Positions 46,831-57,252 are shown, counted from the first letter of the stretch. The stretch is DNA of 64,000 nucleotides from Rhodocyclaceae bacterium (GCA_016791115.1 JAEUNL010000046.1:62001-126000), one strand, 5' to 3'. A program made the numbers and translations. The notes: generated from the letters alone by a model not told the origin.

Positions 46831-49800
46831 TCAGAAGTCGCTGCACCCGTTGCGCTCCGCAAGATCGACGCAATTCGACAAGTTTGGCCGCTGCCGTACA
46901 CGTGACCACTCCAGCGACAAGATGTCGATGCCCTGCTCTCCTCGATCGAGCGCAACCGGTCCGGTTGAAGAGCACATCATCGGCAAGCCGAGATTGCGGT
47001 CATAGAGGAACGAAGTCTCCGGCGTATTGCGCAGCACCGTGCTGATGGGTTCCTGCACCTGCGTTCCCGGTTCAGGCAGCGGCGGGGGAGGCGGTGGAGG
47101 TGGAGGTGGAGGTGGAGGTGGAGGTGGAGGTGGCGGCGGTGGCGGCGGTGGCGGCGGGTTACCAACGGGAAGGATCGTGAGTGCAGTCGCGTTGGATGGC
47201 GCCTGCACGAACGTGTAATTCCCGGCCGTCAATCCCGAGCCATTGATCGGATGCGAACCCGGTGCCGTCGTCGCATCGGTTGGCGAAGTAAACGCCAAGG
47301 CACCCCCCGTGGCGGTGGCCAAGGTCTCGCCCAGCACGAACCCACTGACCGCTCCCGAAAAAACCGGATTGGGCTGCCCCTGATCGCGTGTGGAGGGATC
47401 TGCAGTGTAGGTTAGCACAGCGGGATTGACCGTCACCGACCCTCCGCTGACCTCAAGGATGTAACCGGCCGGCGAGGTAAAAGCGCCCGTGATCGCGTAG
47501 ACGCCGACGGGCGAAGTTTGCGTTGCGACCGTCGAGAAACCACCCGTCGCTGCATCGGCCAGCGTATCCCCCAGGGCGGTCAGCAAGCCTGCGGGCGCAA
47601 CAGGCGTCAGCGGAGGATTGGGTGAGCCATAGGTCCGTACGATATCGTTGACGTCCAACAACAGATCGGGCCGCTGTGAATACAGGAAATGATTGGCGGG
47701 TGTGATAGTCACACCACTGCCACCGCAATTTGCGGAATCGCCGAACGTACACCCGTAGAGGTTCGGCAGGGTGTTGCCCGGCGCAAGGCCGCCGCGCGTC
47801 TCTCCGATCCATGAATTGGCCCATACGCGCCAGACGCCGCCGGCGCCCGGATTCAGGTCGCCGCCGCCTGCATTGACGAACAGATTCGCGGCTGCGAGAT
47901 CGATTGAGGACCCCGCGTTCGACGTCGTGACGTTCTGGTTCAGGGTCAGATTGCCGGCGAGGGTTTGGACCTGGAAGTTTCCGGCGGAGGCCGAATTTGC
48001 GGCTGCGATGGTCTGCGGCAGGTTCGTGGCCGCCGAGAAGCCTGTGGTACTCAACGGCCCGAGCGTCAACGCCCCGCTGTTGACGAAACTGAAACTTGCC
48101 GGCGGATCGACCGAAAGCGTACCCACGGCATTGCCGGCATTGTTCAGGGTTGCGGCAGAAGACGGAACCCCGCGCACGAGCAAGCCACCTGCCGTGATCG
48201 GTGCCGCCTGAGTAATCGCGCCACCACTCGAGAGGGTCAGGTTCCGAGCCCCATTGTTCAACACGGCGTTGATCGCGACCCCGCCTGCGCCGCCGTCATT
48301 CTGCAGCGTCAATGGATCGGCAAAAGAGGCCGCCGCATCAACCGTGATACTGCCGGAATGCGTGTTTGATCCCAAAACGATCGACGCGAATCCAGGCTGG
48401 ATTCGTGCGATTTCGGCAGTCGCTAGATCGAACCCGGTATTCCCGGCACTGATCGTAATCGGCGTCGCGACTTGGTCGACCAGATTGAACTGAGGCGCCG
48501 CACTAACACCGCCGGGGCGCAGGTTGAGAACTCCTGAGCCTCGAAGCGTTCCCGCTAGGACGAGGGCATCCGTATCGCCGTTGTTCGCCGCACGAATGAC
48601 GATCGGCGCCTGGGTTGCCGCTGATCCGACCGTCGCGCCAGCTGCAATCTCCACGCCGGGAACCCCGACAGTTCCTTCCCCGCTGACGAGAATGCGACCA
48701 TTTGCCCCCGAGGTGGAAACCGAACTGGGAAGGTTGCCACCAAGCCCGACATCCGTCAGTTGAACGCCTGACCAGGTTTGCCCTTCTGAGCGACCCCGTA
48801 TGTCGATCACGCCGTTCGCGACAGCAACTGAACCGCCGCCGATCAGAACACCAGAATTCAAGAAAGGCCCCAAACCCTCGGCCTCTTGCGGCGCCAAGCC
48901 CCAGATCCGGACACCTCCGGCCCCGCCAATGACGCTCGCACCGGCCAACGGTGCGGGGCCCGTAAAGTCTGGATCTGCGGCCATGATTCGGACGCCATCG
49001 CCGCCGGTACCGCCCAATCCATTCAGTTCGATCGACCCGGTCGATGCGGCAAGCGTCGCAGCCTCGATGCTGACCCCGCTCCCGGCAAGGAACTGGAGTT
49101 GCGACCCTTCGCCGCGCATCAGGATATTGCCGCTGACACCGGCCGCACTCTGGCCAACCCGCGCATCGATTACTGCATTGGTGACACGAATACCTGCCAG
49201 CCCCGAACCGGGCGCGCTGTTCGCCCGCCCTGTACCCGGCCCGCCCTGGCCATAGAAGCGAATGTCGCCGCCGTTCGAGAAAATCGAGATCGGCGCACTG
49301 CTTCCCGCAACCGTGATCGCGCCACCGTTGACGCTGTCAGAATCGCTGTTCAGATCGACGCCCAGCGCCCCTGACGTCGACGTGATGCTGCCGAAAATCG
49401 AAATGTTGTTGTGAGCATTCAACGTCAGCGTTGCATTGCCACCGCCGGATTTTACGATCGCCGCATTGCCATTCATCGTCAGGTTGCCCTGTTCGGGCAC
49501 GCCGACGGCGCCGCTCGTGCTGATCGAGACGTTGGTTCCGGTGCTCAACGCGTTCGAGATATCGGTATCCTGGACATTCGCCCCTGGTACCGCCGCAACG
49601 AAATCCGGTACGGTCCCACCAACCGTTGCGCCATCCGAGATGGTCACGTCGATCGGATCGATGACCCAAGTGCCCGCCTGCCCGCCTGCCGACGATGCAT
49701 TGACCGAAATACCGTTCACATCAAGCGCAAAGCCGGACGTCTCGATCGTGCCGCCGTTGCCACCACCAGCGCCGGTTGCGGACAACGTCCCATAAACACG

Positions 49801-52560
49801 CGCAGTCGAGGCCGACGTCGGCCCTGCAGACCCGAGCGCCCGAACCCGGATGGTGCCGCCGCTTCCGCTGGTCGTTGCGTTCGCTGATAAGGTGGCGTTC
49901 GAGGCGACAAACGCAACATTGTCGGCATCCAGCGCGATCAGACCGCCACCCGCAGTTCCATTGGCCGTGATTGTTGTCTGGAATACGCCGACGTCAACGC
50001 CGCCGATCTGAACCGAGCCGCCCGTTCCGCCGGTTCGAGATACGTCAATCGACGAACCGTTCGCCTGGACACCGAACGTTCCACCATTGACGATGACTGC
50101 CCCCCCGGAAGCGTTCAGTGCACCAGCTCCCGAAAATCCAATCTGAACGTCTCGCGCGTCCAGCGTCGAAACGACACCTGCCCCGTTCACCGAAACGCCA
50201 TTATTTCCCGCCTGCCCGGATACGGAAATGGTTCTGCCCAGGCCCGCAGTGACCGATGACGTATCGATCAATACGCCATAGGTCGGGAAGCGAACCGTGT
50301 TCGGTGTCGCTGCCCCGGCGATCGCTGCAACCTGTGCCGATACATCGCCACCCGTGCCCGCAAGCGAGGCACCGCCGCCGGTTTGAATCGATGTCGCCCC
50401 AATCAGCAGACCTACCGGATCGTCGACCGATGCGCCATTGACGCCGACGCCGGTGCCGACGAGTATCACGTTCCCGGTCTGCGAAGCGATGCTTGAATTC
50501 CCGACCGACGCAGTTCCGATCCCCCCCAGTGATCCCAGCCCGTCAACGGAGATCGATCCCGCTCCAGACCGAAGTGCACTATTGAAAATCAGAACGCCTG
50601 GATTGCCGTCCGCACTTGTAACAGTGCCTGCCCCGGTCGAAACCTGGGTACTGGTAGCAGCCCCTTGGCCTCGCAGGGAAATCGTGCCCGTCCCTCCACC
50701 ACACGCGCCGGATGCGCCACCGACACAGACATCAATCGTCGCCCCGTTCAATGCAATTCCATTAGGAATCTGGACTGACGTGGCCGTGGTTGCCCCAAGA
50801 TTCGCTGTCGCCGAAAAGCCACGGGAGCGGCCCGCAACAGGGTCGTCCGCCCCATAAAAGCGAACGTTCCCGCCGTTTGTAAAGATCGAGGTTCCGCTCG
50901 ACATCACGATGCCGCCGCCAACAATCGAGGTGGAAGCGGTAATCGCTTGAAAGAGGCCACGACTGTTGAAATCGACGTTCAACGCGCCCGCAGTCGACCG
51001 GATCGACGCGTTGCCATCCATTTGGATCGTTCGCTCGGCCGTCAGCGTTAAGGTCGCGTCGCCCCCTGCCGTCTTGTCGATAACGGTTCCGGCCGCAATC
51101 GTGATGCTCCCGAATTCGCTTACTGCCGCCGCGTTGCTGGTGGTAATCGACACCGAAGTGCCGCTATTCAACGCCGCCTCGATATCGCCATCGGTAATCG
51201 TGGAGGGCGTCGCACTCGACACGAAGTTCGGCGTCGCCCCCGCGTTGGCGCTCGCGCCGGCCGCCCCCGACTGAATCGTGATGTCGATCGGATCAAGCAG
51301 CCACTCTCCTGCAATACCCTTCGACGCCCCCGCGGAAACTCGCGCACCCGAAATATCGAGAAACTTTCCCGATGTCTCGATCAGCCCGCCGTTGCCACCA
51401 GACGCGCCGCCTTGCGCACTGAACATCCCATGCGCGCGTGTGACCTGACTGCCCCAGGCGATGACCTTGCCACCGTCGCCGTTGTCAATCGCATCCGCAC
51501 GCAGACTGGCATCACGACCGATGAACGTCGCCTCGGCATTGCGTACCGATACGTTCCGTCCCTGGTAGTCGCCACCAATTAGCACATTGCCGCCGCCGGC
51601 CTTGCCGCTCGCATCGAGCGTTGCATTGCCGACGATGCCGACGTTGCGGCCCAGTACCTGTATCTCCCCGCCCTTGCTGCCCGAGGTGTTGCCGGTGGTA
51701 TCGAGGGTTCCCGAGACGATCGTGGTCCCGTTGTCGCCTCCATCGAGAACGATGCGCCCGTTCCTTTCGACCAGCGTCTGCGCGCGAGCCACCCCACGCT
51801 GGTTGATGACCCCGGAGGCCAGCGCCTCGACCGCGCGCGCAGTCAGCAGCACTTGCCCGCCATCTGCCACGAGCGCACCGCCATTTGCCACAAGCGCGCT
51901 CAGGGCAGCTTCCGAAACAGTGAGCTGGGACAACCCGTCACCAGCCAGATCCAGTGTGATCTGTCGCCCCGAACCCATCGCGACCGTGCCCATGCGCGCC
52001 GTGATCGTTCCTTCGTTGGTCACGCTTCCGCCGAGCAGTGCGACCGTGCCTTGCTGCGCGGCAGTAATCGCCCCACGATTGACGAGCGCACCGCCAGGCC
52101 CGGAAAACGTGTAGCGGCCCGCAAGGAAATCCGCGTTGCCGATCGACAGCGTCGAGGCGACCAGGGAGCCGACATCGACACGCGCGCCCTCGCCAAACAG
52201 GACACCGCTCGGATTGACCAGGAACACCTTGCCGTTTGCGGAAAGCTGGCCGTAGATGCTGCTGGGGTCATTACCTGTCACGCGATTGAGGATGACGCTG
52301 GTAGCACCGGGCTGGTTGATGCGCACCACCTCGTTTCCGCCAATCGAGAAACTGTTCCAGTTCACGATTGCGGAGCCGGTGCTCTGCTGGATCAGCATGT
52401 TCCCGGTGGTCGGGCGTGAAACGGTCACGTTTCCGACGACGACCTGCTCGCCGGTCGGCAGTGCCCAGACAGGCATCGCGGGGGCAAAGGCCATGGCCAC
52501 CGCCAAGCCAATGGCGGTCGGACGCGGCGCCTGGTATCCCTTCAGCACATTCTTTTTCAT
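46831..52560 (-). CDS. TpsA haemagglutinin-like exoprotein
   Basis: The 1909-residue secreted protein has an extended signal peptide (cleavage near MPVWA) and a TPS secretion domain (NMLIQQSTGSAIVNWNSFSIG, NPSGVLFGEGARVDVGSLVAS). A long Gly/Ser/Thr/Asn-rich beta-helix follows, with a large internal duplication (GLIETSGKFLD...LLDPIDITI and GTIETSGFALD...VIDPIDVTI). MBG-like domains (LTYTADPSTRDQGQPNPVFSG) come next, then 26 prolines and a Cys-containing tail. TpsA proteins are adhesins, contact toxins or matrix proteins. No obvious toxin domain or VENN motif is present, so adhesion is more likely. GAGG precedes the ATG by seven bases. It lies downstream of its transporter gene. Confidence 0.92.
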   Translation of the reverse strand: MKKNVLKGYQAPRPTAIGLAVAMAFAPAMPVWALPTGEQVVVGNVTVSRPTTGNMLIQQSTGSAIVNWNSFSIGGNEVVRINQPGATSVILNRVTGNDPSSIYGQLSANGKVFLVNPSGVLFGEGARVDVGSLVASTLSIGNADFLAGRYTFSGPGGALVNRGAITAAQQGTVALLGGSVTNEGTITARMGTVAMGSGRQITLDLAGDGLSQLTVSEAALSALVANGGALVADGGQVLLTARAVEALASGVINQRGVARAQTLVERNGRIVLDGGDNGTTIVSGTLDTTGNTSGSKGGEIQVLGRNVGIVGNATLDASGKAGGGNVLIGGDYQGRNVSVRNAEATFIGRDASLRADAIDNGDGGKVIAWGSQVTRAHGMFSAQGGASGGNGGLIETSGKFLDISGARVSAGASKGIAGEWLLDPIDITIQSGAAGASANAGATPNFVSSATPSTITDGDIEAALNSGTSVSITTSNAAAVSEFGSITIAAGTVIDKTAGGDATLTLTAERTIQMDGNASIRSTAGALNVDFNSRGLFQAITASTSIVGGGIVMSSGTSIFTNGGNVRFYGADDPVAGRSRGFSATANLGATTATSVQIPNGIALNGATIDVCVGGASGACGGGTGTISLRGQGAATSTQVSTGAGTVTSADGNPGVLIFNSALRSGAGSISVDGLGSLGGIGTASVGNSSIASQTGNVILVGTGVGVNGASVDDPVGLLIGATSIQTGGGASLAGTGGDVSAQVAAIAGAATPNTVRFPTYGVLIDTSSVTAGLGRTISVSGQAGNNGVSVNGAGVVSTLDARDVQIGFSGAGALNASGGAVIVNGGTFGVQANGSSIDVSRTGGTGGSVQIGGVDVGVFQTTITANGTAGGGLIALDADNVAFVASNATLSANATTSGSGGTIRVRALGSAGPTSASTARVYGTLSATGAGGGNGGTIETSGFALDVNGISVNASSAGGQAGTWVIDPIDVTISDGATVGGTVPDFVAAVPGANVQDTDISNALSTGTNVSISTSGAVGVPEQGNLTMNGNAAIVKSGGGNATLTLNAHNNISIFGSITSTSGALGVDLNSDSDSVNGGAITVAGSSAPISIFSNGGDIRFYGQGGPGTGRANSAPGSGLAGIRVTNAVIDARVGQSAAGVSGNILMRGEGSQLQFLAGSGVSIEAATLAASTGSIELNGLGGTGGDGVRIMAADPDFTGPAPLAGASVIGGAGGVRIWGLAPQEAEGLGPFLNSGVLIGGGSVAVANGVIDIRGRSEGQTWSGVQLTDVGLGGNLPSSVSTSGANGRILVSGEGTVGVPGVEIAAGATVGSAATQAPIVIRAANNGDTDALVLAGTLRGSGVLNLRPGGVSAAPQFNLVDQVATPITISAGNTGFDLATAEIARIQPGFASIVLGSNTHSGSITVDAAASFADPLTLQNDGGAGGVAINAVLNNGARNLTLSSGGAITQAAPITAGGLLVRGVPSSAATLNNAGNAVGTLSVDPPASFSFVNSGALTLGPLSTTGFSAATNLPQTIAAANSASAGNFQVQTLAGNLTLNQNVTTSNAGSSIDLAAANLFVNAGGGDLNPGAGGVWRVWANSWIGETRGGLAPGNTLPNLYGCTFGDSANCGGSGVTITPANHFLYSQRPDLLLDVNDIVRTYGSPNPPLTPVAPAGLLTALGDTLADAATGGFSTVATQTSPVGVYAITGAFTSPAGYILEVSGGSVTVNPAVLTYTADPSTRDQGQPNPVFSGAVSGFVLGETLATATGGALAFTSPTDATTAPGSHPINGSGLTAGNYTFVQAPSNATALTILPVGNPPPPPPPPPPPPPPPPPPPPPPPPPPLPEPGTQVQEPISTVLRNTPETSFLYDRNLGLPMMCSSTGPVALDRGEQGIDILSLEWSRVRQRPNLSNCVDLAERNGCSDF
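47093..47155. repeat. Tandem GGTGGA / GGTGGCGGC repeat coding for polyproline
   Basis: Six GGTGGA units (47093-47128) are followed by three GGTGGCGGC units (47129-47155). Read on the minus strand within tpsA they form most of 26 consecutive proline codons. The units are multiples of three, so slippage would change proline length without frameshift. Confidence 0.9.
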
Positions 52561-52595
52561 TTTGGACCTCTACATCCCTTTGTCGCGCTGTTGGA

Positions 52596-54299
52596 TCAGA
52601 ATGTCTTGCTGACCTGCAGGTAGACGCGCGGCACGCGATCCGGATCGGATGTGCCCCGTTCCGATGCGCGCCAAGCCAAGCTGGTGCGCAGCGTGATCCC
52701 CTCCGGCCCGCCCCAGAACGCCCCCACGCCATAGCCGCGAAGTGAAACCTCGTTGTCCTCTCCCGGGACATACCGGTGCCGATTGAATCGACCCCATCCC
52801 CAGTCGTAAAAGCCATGCAGCGACAATTCCGGCAGAACGCTGTACCGGAGTTCGAGATTCGCCACGTGCCCCTCGTCGACCGTCGCCTCGGACGGCGAAT
52901 AGGCGCGAACCGATCGCGGGCCGCCGAGTGCGATTTTTTCGGCACTGTCCAGGTTCTGCCTTGCAAACTGGCCGGTCACGCCAACAAACACGTTCCACCT
53001 GCCGCTAAGCGCGTTGAGCCGCGAGACGGAATAATTCAGGCGTTCGAAGTGTCCCTCGGCTCTGGGCCCGAGCCGATCCTGCTCCTGCAACGCGTCCTGC
53101 TCGATCTCCAGATCGCCGAGATATAGGGTCAGGCTTGCGCTCGTGTATCCGCCGCCGAGTGCCGTGTCCCGTGCCTCATAGGCCAGGCCGGCGTTCAGGC
53201 TGTGTATGCGCTTGGCAGACACGAATCCACTCGCTCGCTGCTCGTCATCGAGCCATTTCTGCTGCCAACCAAACTTGCCGAACAGGTTTCGGCTTCGCGA
53301 CCGTATCAGCGGATAGGTCACGCTGAGATCGATGACGTCGGCCTGTCCGCTTGCATCGAGCGGAGCGAAGTTTTTGCCGAGTGCATAATCGAGGCGGGAA
53401 TACGACAAGCCAAGGCGTGCACCGTCACCGCCGATCGGCAACTCGTATCCCAAGCGCCCGTAAGTCAGACCACTGCCGGACCCGATCTGAACCCGCGCAT
53501 CGATGTTGTCGCCGATTCCGAACGGACTATTGATTCGCCCGATCGCGCCGATGCGATGTTCTCCGGTGGATCGGGAACCATGATTGTCCGCATCCAGCGA
53601 GAAATCCCAACGGCGATGTGGCACGACTGCGATGATCACATCGCTCGTGCCAGACGCCTCGCCTTGCTCCAGCGCAGCCTGTGGCGTGATGCCCGGCAGG
53701 TCGGAGAGCAGCAACATCACGCGCTCCAGCGTACGGCTGTGCAGCGGCTGCCCGGGTTTCAGCCTCGACGCAATGCGCTCGATGATGGCCGGTTTGATCG
53801 GCGCAGCCGGATCCACCTCGACCCTCACCCTTCCCAGCACACCTTCGAGAACCGATATCTCGATCTCGCCCGCCGTGACGTCCTGCACCGGCACGATGGC
53901 CTGCGCAAGCATATAGCCTGCAGCACGATACTTTTCGGTCACTCGCATTGCGAGTGCCTCAAGGTCGGCGAGCGTATTCGGTTGTCCGATGCGCTCGACC
54001 ATGAGGCGCTGCAACTCCTCGCTTGAGAATACGGAATTGCCGCTGAACCGAATCGCCCTGACCGTGACCGCCGGACCGCCCGGCGCGACTGCCGGCTTGG
54101 CCGGTACCGCTCGACCCGGCACCACGTCGGGCGACGGTGGAATGACCTTCTGCGGCGGGGCAGTTTCTCGAAGCACACCTCCCGCATCGGGCGCGGACTG
54201 GGCATGCGACGGCAACGGGAATGCCGAAATAATCACGAGCGCCATGCAACAAATGCCGCTTGCAGGGATGGAATGAGCCGATGTGCCGGGTGTTTTCAT
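52596..54299 (-). CDS. TpsB outer-membrane transporter (ShlB/FhaC family)
   Basis: The 567-residue protein has a signal peptide (ISAFPLPSHA) and a Pro-rich stretch. Two POTRA domains (VRAIRFSGNSVFSSEEL, GEIEISVLEGVLGRVRV) precede a C-terminal beta-barrel with GGPRSVRAYS, the conserved strand motif, ending in Phe. It exports the TpsA protein encoded 35 bases downstream. ATG at 54299 was chosen for the signal peptide. The upstream CHAT gene is 26 bases away. Confidence 0.94.
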   Translation of the reverse strand: MKTPGTSAHSIPASGICCMALVIISAFPLPSHAQSAPDAGGVLRETAPPQKVIPPSPDVVPGRAVPAKPAVAPGGPAVTVRAIRFSGNSVFSSEELQRLMVERIGQPNTLADLEALAMRVTEKYRAAGYMLAQAIVPVQDVTAGEIEISVLEGVLGRVRVEVDPAAPIKPAIIERIASRLKPGQPLHSRTLERVMLLLSDLPGITPQAALEQGEASGTSDVIIAVVPHRRWDFSLDADNHGSRSTGEHRIGAIGRINSPFGIGDNIDARVQIGSGSGLTYGRLGYELPIGGDGARLGLSYSRLDYALGKNFAPLDASGQADVIDLSVTYPLIRSRSRNLFGKFGWQQKWLDDEQRASGFVSAKRIHSLNAGLAYEARDTALGGGYTSASLTLYLGDLEIEQDALQEQDRLGPRAEGHFERLNYSVSRLNALSGRWNVFVGVTGQFARQNLDSAEKIALGGPRSVRAYSPSEATVDEGHVANLELRYSVLPELSLHGFYDWGWGRFNRHRYVPGEDNEVSLRGYGVGAFWGGPEGITLRTSLAWRASERGTSDPDRVPRVYLQVSKTF

Positions 54300-54325
54300 G
54301 TTGTTCGGAATGCTCGACAAGATGC

Positions 54326-56437
54326 TCAACCGCCCGTGCGCAGGCGCCAATCGCCGATGAGGTTGAACGGCGCCCAAAAGAACGGGTGGGCAAATTTCTT
54401 CTGGGCCAACACGGCGATCTGAGCGGAACGCATGGCGTCGATCGCCTCGCTGCCTTTCGCAAGCTCGCCGTACAGCTTTGTCATCAGCAGTTCTGTCGAA
54501 TCGTCAGCGACCGGCCACAGCGACACGACGAGCCCCGATGCGCCAGCGGTCAGGAACGAGCGCGTAAAGCCCTGGATTTCGTCGCCACGCGCAACGCGCC
54601 CCAAGCCGCTCTCGCATGCCGAAAGCGTGACCAGCGACACGCCTTTCAAGTCGACCGCATAGACTTCACGCGCCTCCAGGAAGCCCGGATCGTTACCCTC
54701 TGCGGCCAGCAGTATCCGCGAATGCAGAGGATCGATGCTGTCGACCTCTGCGTGAGCAGCCACGTGAAGAATCCTTCCTGCGCCGGCCGCCTCCCTGAAG
54801 CGCGCCTTCGACGCATCGCGTTGAAAGAACACGCGTCGATCCGGAAACAGGTTGCTTATCAACTGAACTTCGCGCTCGGCGCCTGGAAGGTCTTCCCGGG
54901 CGCCGTTCGCCGGATTTCCGAAAGCCACCAGTTTGCTGCTTGCGTCGAAACGACGCTTGGCGAGTTGAAGCGCCACGCTGGCAGAAGGCACGACGGCGAT
55001 CGGGTTCCGCTGAATAAGGTATCCGTCCTTCGTGCGCAAGGCCTGGAAGGGCAGATAATGCAATCCGCGATGCGGCACGATGATGAGCCGCTGATCGGCC
55101 GGCAACGCAAGCGGCCCCAGGAGCTTCTCGTGAAGCGCATCCGCAAGTTCCACGGTCGTGCGGCGTCGCTCGAAGATCGAGCGACGGAAAGCCTCGACGG
55201 CTGCGCCGAGGTCTGCACTGCGCAATGGGAGCGAACGTCCCTCCATCTTGCCGTCGCTGACTATCCAGACCAGCAGTCGGTCATCGAGACTGTGAAACTG
55301 GACCAGCGTTTCGCCCTTGCGCAGGCTGGCGAGCAGTTCCTTCAGGCTCACCGCGGCACTCGACTCCGAATCGGCGGCAACGCGCTCGCGAACGACGTCG
55401 AGCAGCGCACGCGCGCGACTGCGCTCTGACAACTGCCATGCACCTTCGATATCGCCTGCATCCATGGACAGCACGATGGCCTGCTCGAAAATCTTCTGCA
55501 CGTCGCCGAACAGTCCAGACTTGAACTCCTCGCTTCGAAACTTCGATCGAATCGCTTCTGATTGACGAGCCGCTTCGATGTAGCGCGAGCGCGCCGAGGA
55601 AACATTGCCAAGTGACAGATCACTGCGTGCCATCCCTTCGAGCGCCCACAACTTGTGATAGGCGGCATCGGGTCCGGCTGCCGCAGCCGACGCGACTTCG
55701 AAAGCCTTCAGGGCTTCCGCAGGCTTGCCTTCAGCAATCAGCAGGTTTCCCAACCCTCGCTGATACATCGCCGCGAGGGAGCTTTCCGGTTTCGTGATCC
55801 GGTCATATTCGCTACGGGCTCGCGCCGCCTCCCCGCTCGCGATGTAAGCATTGGCCAGCGACAACTGGACAAGCGGACGGAACCTGTCACTCGCCGCTTC
55901 AAAAGACTGATTGTAGAAAGCAATGGCTTCCGGAAGCTTGCCACGGCGCGTGGCCACGTCGCCGAGTACCTTGTAGGCCGGACCTGCCACGATCTGGGGA
56001 TTCCTAGCTTGATGACCGAGAGACTCGCGCGCATATTGCTCTGCCCGATCGAGTTCTCCAGCATAGCTATACGCAATCGCCAGGTCGCGCTTGGAGACGG
56101 CGACAAGGTCTTCGTTTCCCTGGGCCTGCCCGACGTGAAGCGCCTTGGATGCAGACTTGATGCTTTCCCGGAGATCCCCTCGCTCGGCCTGCGCTACGGC
56201 TTGGCTGCAATACTGATAGCCGTCGAGCTTGACCCGCTCGCGCTGGTAAAGCAATTGCCCCTCGGCAGTGAGCGCCTTGAGCGTCTCTGCATCCCGTGTA
56301 CGTGCAACCGCAGATTCGAATGCCGGGCTGCCGGGCATTTCCTGAATGTCGTCGGTTGCGGCCTGCGCCAGACCGGACACTATCCCCGCCAACGCAACCC
56401 ACCCCCGGCTGCGCCTGATGAACTGGTGGTACGCCAC
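54326..56437 (-). CDS. TPR-CHAT protease-like protein
   Basis: The 703-residue protein has a likely signal peptide (WVALAGIVSGLAQAA) and about nine TPR-like repeats (LGDVATRRGKLPEAIAFYNQSF, LSLANAYIASGEAARARSEY). The C-terminal CHAT caspase-like domain keeps the catalytic His in LHVAAHAEVD and Cys in LSACESGLG. CHAT proteases act in toxin, defence and cell-surface systems. Here it heads a tpsB-tpsA pair, an arrangement known from other bacteria, and could process the exoprotein. GTG at 56437 has GGAG upstream. Export to the periplasm is inferred from the signal. Confidence 0.88.
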   Translation of the reverse strand: MAYHQFIRRSRGWVALAGIVSGLAQAATDDIQEMPGSPAFESAVARTRDAETLKALTAEGQLLYQRERVKLDGYQYCSQAVAQAERGDLRESIKSASKALHVGQAQGNEDLVAVSKRDLAIAYSYAGELDRAEQYARESLGHQARNPQIVAGPAYKVLGDVATRRGKLPEAIAFYNQSFEAASDRFRPLVQLSLANAYIASGEAARARSEYDRITKPESSLAAMYQRGLGNLLIAEGKPAEALKAFEVASAAAAGPDAAYHKLWALEGMARSDLSLGNVSSARSRYIEAARQSEAIRSKFRSEEFKSGLFGDVQKIFEQAIVLSMDAGDIEGAWQLSERSRARALLDVVRERVAADSESSAAVSLKELLASLRKGETLVQFHSLDDRLLVWIVSDGKMEGRSLPLRSADLGAAVEAFRRSIFERRRTTVELADALHEKLLGPLALPADQRLIIVPHRGLHYLPFQALRTKDGYLIQRNPIAVVPSASVALQLAKRRFDASSKLVAFGNPANGAREDLPGAEREVQLISNLFPDRRVFFQRDASKARFREAAGAGRILHVAAHAEVDSIDPLHSRILLAAEGNDPGFLEAREVYAVDLKGVSLVTLSACESGLGRVARGDEIQGFTRSFLTAGASGLVVSLWPVADDSTELLMTKLYGELAKGSEAIDAMRSAQIAVLAQKKFAHPFFWAPFNLIGDWRLRTGG

Positions 56438-56547
56438 GCGACCCCGCTCCGATGCTGTTGGTGTCTGCGGACTCTAGTCGATTTCGGCCTTCACCTGCAA
56501 CGAGACCGAAAGTCTAGGTCGTTCGAACGAGTGCTGCGTCGCAACAC

Positions 56548-57252
56548 TCAGCGACGGAAACGATACCCTCTATAGCTGAACTCGACCCCGTCAGAAAGAA
56601 TCCGCTCGACCCGAACACCCGGCGCCGCCTCGTCCCCTTCGCGTAACAACTTGTCGTCGACAACCACCATCGCTGCTCCGCCGTCACCGGAGGCAAAGCC
56701 GTTGATGGCAAGCGATGGCATGTTCTGGCGCACGGATGCGGGCAAATCGCCATAGCCGACCGTTGCAGTCGCTGCACCCTTTTGCTGAACCGGCGAATGT
56801 GCGGCCACGTCTTCCTGGATACGGCTGCCCGGTTTGGCAGAAGCCGATTTGTCCTTGGCTCCACCGGCATGCGCCACGCTGGCATCCTCCCGCCTTGGCG
56901 GAATGGACACAGCCAGTTTCAACCTCGGCAGCAGATCATTTCGCTCGGCGGGCTGAACCGCGGTGCCAGGCGAGACTTCGGTATTGATCCTTGCATCGGT
57001 GACTGGCGAGGAAACCGGCCCAGATACCGGCGCCGACACATTCTGGGCCAACTGGCGCGGCGACGTGGCGCCAAACCACCACAGCAACCCCGCAGCGATC
57101 GCGGCCGCAAGCACTACCGCCGCGACGATCCACTGCATGCGACCTGGGTGCGCCGATTCGACCAGCACGCCAAGTGGCGCCGCCACCGTGGGGATCTTCG
57201 TCGCATTGCGCTGCAACTCGGATCTTTTCAGCGCATCTAGAATATAGGACAT
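56548..57252 (-). CDS. gspB: GspB-like (ExeB/PulB) type II secretion accessory protein
   Basis: The 234-residue protein begins MSYILDALKRSELQR, the typical GspB opening. One transmembrane helix lies near 40-62 (WIVAAVVLAAAIAAGLLWW), then a Pro/Ser-rich linker. The C-terminal T2SSB domain has PSLAINGFASGDG, MVVVDDKLLREGD and DGVEFSYRGYRFRR. With GspA it helps the secretin cross peptidoglycan. It starts immediately after the gspA stop (TGAATG). No other type II secretion genes are in the window. Confidence 0.88.
   Translation of the reverse strand: MSYILDALKRSELQRNATKIPTVAAPLGVLVESAHPGRMQWIVAAVVLAAAIAAGLLWWFGATSPRQLAQNVSAPVSGPVSSPVTDARINTEVSPGTAVQPAERNDLLPRLKLAVSIPPRREDASVAHAGGAKDKSASAKPGSRIQEDVAAHSPVQQKGAATATVGYGDLPASVRQNMPSLAINGFASGDGGAAMVVVDDKLLREGDEAAPGVRVERILSDGVEFSYRGYRFRR

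Noticed and set aside
47093..47155. Regular short repeats that could suggest a CRISPR or minisatellite locus
   Set aside because: Units are 6 and 9 bases without spacers and are in-frame proline codons of tpsA.
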